From: Saprospiraceae bacterium
GTDB taxonomy: Bacteria; Bacteroidota; Bacteroidia; Chitinophagales; Saprospiraceae
DNA: 6,658 bases
Direction: 5' to 3'
NCBI GenBank assembly: GCA_947441325.1
Contig: CANETR010000120.1
Span: 1 to 6,658 of the forward strand
Of this stretch, positions 5,701-6,658 are shown piece by piece. A program made the translations under genes and the position numbers. Position 1 is the stretch's first letter; each line of letters starts with the position of its first letter. A model generated the notes under the pieces. That model searched no databases and was not told the origin of the DNA. It saw nothing but the letters and a program-made list of their open reading frames with translations.

Positions 5701-6658
5701 TTATCTGAATTCTGGGAACTAGTTGAGCTGAGATTACAAGATAGTTCATTGATCTTCTTCCAAATGTCATTGTTATAAACAGGAGTTACCTCCAAGGAAG
5801 TACCTGGTGCTTCGCCCATTCTTATGAGGACTAGGTTTTCGGATGGTACAACATTGATAATTTGACCATCTTTACCCAGGGCAGCGTACAAATCTGCTGG
5901 CGCATCTGCTAAAAGTGGGCCGGGGAAAACAGTTTGAAAAGTGGGAGCCATAAAACTAGTTTTGCCATTGAGCCACCAGAGATATCCATAGGAGAGATTG
6001 AGATTTTGTGAAGTATTGATCATTTGATTAAAATAGGCAGTATCGGTCATAATCTGTGTGCCATTCCAGTTGCCACGGTTCAGCATGAGTAATCCAAAAC
6101 GAGCCATCGACCTTGTATTACTGAAATAGACATTATTGTAGCCTACTTGAAAAAACGTACCGTTCATACCTATACGACTTCTGATCTTGGTATTGAAATA
6201 AGTGTTCAGGCTTTGACCCGTAGCATTGGAAATAACCCCATCCAAAAGTGTATATGGACCATTGTGATAGGCCCAGCGAGTTCCCGCATTGGCAAGGAAT
6301 TGCAGGCAGCTGTCGAGGGTGCAATAGTGATCGGCTACAGCATCATTCAGTCCGCTTGTCATTGTCAGTTGGTTCCAAATCGTAATTTTTTCTTCTTTGA
6401 TAGGAGGGCAGTCTGTCCAACCCGTACCTAAATAGGAAGAGGTTGTATCGTTTATGCTCAAAAATCCTTCCTGCTGTGCAATTCCTACAGTAAATGCAGT
6501 AAGTGTTTTCCCTGCCGAAGCCCAGTACCATAGACTGTCGCGGGTATGGGTGCCAAAATATTTTTCCAATACGATTTTGCCATCTTTCAGTAATATAAAA
6601 GATTTACTGTTTGTCTGTTCCAAAAAATCATAGAGTGAGTCAATTTTTGTCTGACACC
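5472..6658 (-). CDS. Beta-lactamase-family serine hydrolase with T9SS type A sorting domain, 5' end outside window
   Basis: 394 residues are visible; the frame stays open through the window edge. No convincing start is inside the window (a TTG at 6623 lies within the fold), so the N-terminus and signal peptide are missing. The catalytic fold is that of class C beta-lactamases and penicillin-binding-protein-like esterases. It shows the nucleophile motif S-x-x-K as SAGK (6518-6507), the Y-x-N motif as YHN (6269-6261), and GKDGQ (about 5876-5862) in place of the K-T-G/H-x-G strand. FILLKDGKIVLEKYFG and RFGLLMLNRG are also typical. From about 5700 a linker leads to YPNPARDALHI, NGQK and YPSGLYFLQLE, a T9SS type A C-terminal sorting domain, which is cleaved while the protein crosses the outer membrane. 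The substrate is not evident; amidase, esterase or D-peptidase activity are all possible, while true antibiotic resistance is unlikely. Confidence 0.9.
   Translation of the reverse strand, partial: CQTKIDSLYDFLEQTNSKSFILLKDGKIVLEKYFGTHTRDSLWYWASAGKTLTAFTVGIAQQEGFLSINDTTSSYLGTGWTDCPPIKEEKITIWNQLTMTSGLNDAVADHYCTLDSCLQFLANAGTRWAYHNGPYTLLDGVISNATGQSLNTYFNTKIRSRIGMNGTFFQVGYNNVYFSNTRSMARFGLLMLNRGNWNGTQIMTDTAYFNQMINTSQNLNLSYGYLWWLNGKTSFMAPTFQTVFPGPLLADAPADLYAALGKDGQIINVVPSENLVLIRMGEAPGTSLEVTPVYNNDIWKKINELSCNLSSTSSQNSDKTYIYPNPARDALHIQSDSDLLRICLYNSNGQKMLELSDINNASFYLQVKEYPSGLYFLQLENKSQTTMHKVIIQQ

Noticed and set aside
6147..6431. Plus-strand open frame opposite the serine hydrolase
   Set aside because: It overlaps the catalytic domain on the other strand and its translation shows no family pattern. 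The hydrolase motifs prove the minus strand is the coding one.

Overview
This window reads as a piece of a low-GC Bacteroidota chromosome. Four signs point that way. Starts are preceded by A/T-rich leaders with no Shine-Dalgarno sequence. The best promoter matches the Bacteroidetes -33 TTTG / -7 TAnnTTTG pattern. One protein ends in a type IX secretion system (T9SS) type A sorting domain. Another is a secreted SUMF1-fold protein of the GldJ/GldK kind. The genus cannot be told from the sequence.

Left part (1-1207, + strand): the last 35 codons of a probable gcvT (glycine cleavage T-protein), then a striking 119-bp array of 17 in-phase heptanucleotides that starts on the gcvT stop codon, then coaD (coenzyme A biosynthesis). 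Next is rpsO (ribosomal protein S15), with its own promoter and a strong intrinsic terminator.

Middle (1208-3644, + strand): pnp (polynucleotide phosphorylase) with a leader of about 150 nt that holds a perfect 9-bp hairpin and a CAATCGATTG palindrome. A candidate promoter overlaps the rpsO terminator. The pnp product is complete (two RNase PH domains, KH, S1) and ends in a Gly/Arg-rich tail; a hairpin terminator follows. The rpsO-pnp order is a classic conserved pair linking translation and RNA decay.

Right part (3645-6658): a secreted SUMF1/formylglycine-generating-enzyme-like protein on the + strand converges on two minus-strand genes across a 17-bp bidirectional terminator. The minus-strand genes are a small acidic protein of unknown function with an internal GRG-helix repeat, and a beta-lactamase-fold serine hydrolase exported by T9SS, whose 5' end lies beyond the window.

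Most of the window is conserved housekeeping sequence. I see no CRISPR array, mobile element, tRNA, rRNA or phage gene, and no clear new multi-gene system. The points most worth a second look are the heptad array, the pnp leader, the SUMF1-like protein without catalytic cysteines, and the small GRG-repeat protein.
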